A stretch of DNA of 64,000 nt from the NCBI RefSeq assembly GCF_050296195.1, contig NZ_JBNKRB010000019.1; one strand, written 5' to 3'. Below, piece by piece: positions 61,995 through 64,000 of the stretch. Positions within the stretch are counted from its first letter, which is position 1, and each line of letters begins with the position of its first letter. A program made the position numbers and the translations under genes. The DNA comes from Gynuella sp050296195. Its GTDB lineage: Bacteria; Pseudomonadota; Gammaproteobacteria; Pseudomonadales; Natronospirillaceae. Below the pieces are notes generated by a model, which did no database searches, had not been told where the DNA came from, and worked only from the letters and a program-made list of their open reading frames with translations.

Positions 61995-63242
61995 GTGGCT
62001 AAAAAAGACTATGATTGGGAGAATGGAGCAGTACTAGAGGACCACTCTAGAAAAAAACATACAATCCTCGCTAAATACTTCGAACAATACCTGCTCGTCA
62101 GATGCAGAATCCCAAATATGGAGCGCTTTCGTCTGGCGGTCGTAGATGGCTTTTCTGGCTCAGGCGAATACGCGTGCGGTACACACGGTTCTCCTTTAAT
62201 TCTACTTGAAACCGTCATTAATGCCTTAAACTTCATAAACCATAAACGAATTGCAGATGGTTTCAGAACACTATCGATAGAATGCCTCTTTATTTTTAAT
62301 GATTTACAGAAAGTGGCAATTGATAAACTGAAGCAAAATATTGCCCCTTTGGAAGCTGTAATACGAACCCATAATAATATCAAGACGGAAATTATCTATC
62401 AGTGCAAGCCTTTTGAAAAAATCTATCCTGACATCAAACAGAAGATCTCTGATGGAAGTTATTCGAATGTATTTTTCAACCTGGATCAGTGTGGAACTTC
62501 TCATGTCAGCTTGTCTACAATCCGGGATATTGTGAACAGTTGGAAGTCCTCCGAAGTACTTTTTACATTTGCCATTGAAACATTATTGTCTTATTTACCT
62601 ACTGACCCAAATCTACCTAGAACAATTGTCAGCCAACAAATGGATACGGAGATATATGCAGCTTTACGTGATACTAATGTGGTCATAAATAAAAAAGAAT
62701 GGTTAGGTAGAGTAGAACAGATTGTTTCCAACCATTTGCGAGATTGCGCCGTATATGTAAGTCCGTTTTCAATTCACAACCCCAATGGATGGAAATATTG
62801 GCTTGTGCATTTTGCTAAGAGCTATCGTGCCAGACAAGTATATAACGATATACTTCACGATGATGATGTTGAGCAAGCGCACTTCGGTAGATCAGGGCTG
62901 AAAATGCTGTCATACAATCCATCCAATGAAGGACAACTCTATCTCTTTAATGAATCATCCAGAGAGTCTGCCAAAGCAGATTTATACGACGATATACCCC
63001 GATTCATTTCTGAATCTGGAGACATGCTTTTAATGCAGGATTTTTATTCTGCAATTTATAGTGAAACACCAGCTCACAGTGATGATATCCACGACATGAT
63101 CATTGAAAATTCTGACCTTGAGGTGATTACAGATTCTGGTGGTACTCGTCGATCAGCAAATGCAATTAAGAGCACGGACTTCATCAAACTTAAGCCTCAA
63201 CGACAAATGTTTTTTATGCATGAAAAACCCACTAAGAAATAA
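61995..63242 (+). CDS. tcmP: Three-Cys-motif partner protein TcmP
   Basis: A 415-residue protein starting at GTG 61995. The N-terminal half reads HSRKKHTILAKYFEQYL, then LAVVDGFSGSGEY (~48-59), a Rossmann-like, methyltransferase-type glycine loop, and FFNLDQCGTSHVS. The C-terminal half is helical and poorly characterised. TcmP is defined by genomic pairing with the three-Cys (DUF5131) protein, as here. The pair recurs in islands and is suspected, not proven, to serve in conflict or defence. The next gene begins 1 bp after its stop. Confidence 0.85.
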   Translation: MAKKDYDWENGAVLEDHSRKKHTILAKYFEQYLLVRCRIPNMERFRLAVVDGFSGSGEYACGTHGSPLILLETVINALNFINHKRIADGFRTLSIECLFIFNDLQKVAIDKLKQNIAPLEAVIRTHNNIKTEIIYQCKPFEKIYPDIKQKISDGSYSNVFFNLDQCGTSHVSLSTIRDIVNSWKSSEVLFTFAIETLLSYLPTDPNLPRTIVSQQMDTEIYAALRDTNVVINKKEWLGRVEQIVSNHLRDCAVYVSPFSIHNPNGWKYWLVHFAKSYRARQVYNDILHDDDVEQAHFGRSGLKMLSYNPSNEGQLYLFNESSRESAKADLYDDIPRFISESGDMLLMQDFYSAIYSETPAHSDDIHDMIIENSDLEVITDSGGTRRSANAIKSTDFIKLKPQRQMFFMHEKPTKK

Positions 63243-63243
63243 T

Positions 63244-64000
63244 ATGCAAAAACTTCTTCTGACAGGCTGTTTAATTTCTGCCACAACGTTTGCTTTTGCA
63301 GAGCATGCAAACTCATTTAGCGAAGCAAAGAAGATTGCCTCATCCATCCACGCCGATGAGCACCAAACATTTTACTGCGGTTGCGACTTTAAGGATAACA
63401 CTATACTCCCAAGTAATTGTGGTTATCAGCCACGCAAACAGCCGGAACGAGGAGCAAGATTGGAATGGGAGCATGTGGTTCCAGCGTGGGAATTTGGACA
63501 TCAACGGCAATGCTGGCAAAACGGTGGTCGAGCACGATGTACGAGCACTGACCATTATTTCAATATCATGGAGTCAGACCTACACAATTTGGTGCCTGCC
63601 GTAGGAGAACTCAATGGTGATCGATCCAATTTCCGTTACGGTATCATTCAAGGAGAACCAAGGGCATATGGCCAGTGCAACTTTGAAGTTGACTTTAAAA
63701 GTCATCGAGCTGAGCCACCTGAGGATCGGCAGGGAGACGTTGCCCGAATCTATTTTTATATGCGTGACCGATATGGTCTCAAGATCAGTCGACAGCAAAC
63801 ACAATTATTTGATGCCTGGTCTAAACTGGATCCAGTAGATGAGGATGAAAAGCAGCTAAATACTCGTATCTTGAACATACAAGGAAATTCAAACTGCTAT
63901 GTAAGCACTGACTGCACTGTTGAGAAGATATCAGAGGAAGAACAGACCTTAACTTCTTCCTCTGATGAAAATCAGTGTCAACCCGAAATACATACCTGTT
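63244..64000 (+). CDS. Endonuclease I-like secreted nuclease, clipped at the window end
   Basis: ATG 63244 opens a frame that reaches the window end without a stop (252 codons). Signal peptide ~1-20 (LLLTGCLISATTFAFA). The EndA/Dns/Vvn family core is complete: FYCGCDF, RLEWEHVVPAWEFG with the His-metal finger, CTSTDHYFNIMESDLHNLVPAVGELNGDRSN, and DRQGDVARIYFYMRDRYG. The core normally ends near IQGNSNCYV; here a Cys/Ser/Glu-rich extension continues. It cleaves DNA nonspecifically in the periplasm or outside, and starts 1 bp after tcmP, implying co-translation. Confidence 0.85.
   Translation, partial: MQKLLLTGCLISATTFAFAEHANSFSEAKKIASSIHADEHQTFYCGCDFKDNTILPSNCGYQPRKQPERGARLEWEHVVPAWEFGHQRQCWQNGGRARCTSTDHYFNIMESDLHNLVPAVGELNGDRSNFRYGIIQGEPRAYGQCNFEVDFKSHRAEPPEDRQGDVARIYFYMRDRYGLKISRQQTQLFDAWSKLDPVDEDEKQLNTRILNIQGNSNCYVSTDCTVEKISEEEQTLTSSSDENQCQPEIHTC

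Larger units (their letters stand above)
41504..64000 (+). mobile_element. Tn7-like transposon inserted in comM (right part beyond window)
   Basis: The left end TGTAAAGTATAAC starts at 41504, directly abutting truncated comM. It is followed by the tnsA-tnsB-tnsC-tniQ operon and a cargo of conflict-type genes, orphan antitoxins and an IS21 element. The candidate 5-bp target duplication on the comM side is TCCGC (41499-41503; GCGGA on the comM sense strand). No distal end or comM N-terminal half appears before 64000, so the element exceeds 22.4 kb or the far end has been rearranged. Base composition is more AT-rich from ~52 kb onward. Confidence 0.82.

Noticed and set aside
46190..64000. CRISPR array or Cas genes in the Tn7-like element
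   Set aside because: No regularly spaced direct repeats and no Cas-like proteins in the visible part. The unseen remainder cannot be judged.

Overview
The window reads as a chromosomal segment of a free-living gammaproteobacterium, most likely a marine member of the Oceanospirillales or a related order. This is inferred from gene content and protein resemblance: gmk-rpoZ-spoT, pst-phoU, hisBHAF, ntrBC, two PII genes around amtB, ubiK, and an interrupted comM. No 16S gene or other decisive marker is present, so genus and species cannot be named.

Positions 1-40.8 kb are ordinary core genome. A clipped secreted protein and a decayed LuxR-type regulator lie at the left edge. They are followed by a CHASE-GGDEF-EAL protein, gmk, rpoZ, spoT, speE and a DsbA-like thiol protein. 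The nitrogen block is glnK-amtB, with a recognisable sigma-54 promoter and NtrC site, and a second PII gene behind a strong terminator. The matching NtrB/NtrC pair is encoded at 26-28.7 kb. Then come ubiK, two beta-barrel proteins, a TrmB-type regulator, yciA, the phosphate system pstSCAB-phoU behind Pho-box-like repeats, tRNA-Thr(UGU), ogt, hisBHAF, acetyltransferases, and a sugar ABC importer with a GH1 beta-glucosidase behind a LacI-type operator. The block ends with a bacteriohemerythrin, an FKBP isomerase, a degenerate sensor kinase, mgtE and a FrnE-like DsbA protein.

From about 41.5 kb to the end of the window the DNA is an accessory island. comM (Mg-chelatase-like AAA+ ATPase, natural transformation) is cut at its conserved Gly-rich/PRPGE segment. 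The DNA that begins there with TGT carries a compact Tn7-like transposition operon (tnsA-tnsB-tnsC-tniQ, genes overlapping by 4-8 bp). The other comM half and the far transposon end are not in the window, so the element is longer than 22 kb.

Its cargo, left to right, is: an IS110-like scrap; an RHS toxin with a C-terminal WHH nuclease and its SUKH immunity gene; an orphan DinJ-type antitoxin with a wrecked ParE/RelE-type toxin; an unknown 236-residue protein; a protein with about six tandem zinc ribbons fused to an integrase-like helical domain; an orphan VapB/AbrB-type antitoxin; a membrane-anchored XRE repressor divergent from an LRAT/NlpC-P60-like cysteine enzyme with a large palindromic operator; an intact IS21-family element with a 5-bp target duplication; and an XRE regulator divergent from a DUF5131 (three-Cys, Gp37/Gp68)-TcmP-endonuclease I array that runs off the window end. 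The last array, the zinc-ribbon protein and the LRAT/XRE pair are the best candidates for poorly described defence or conflict systems.
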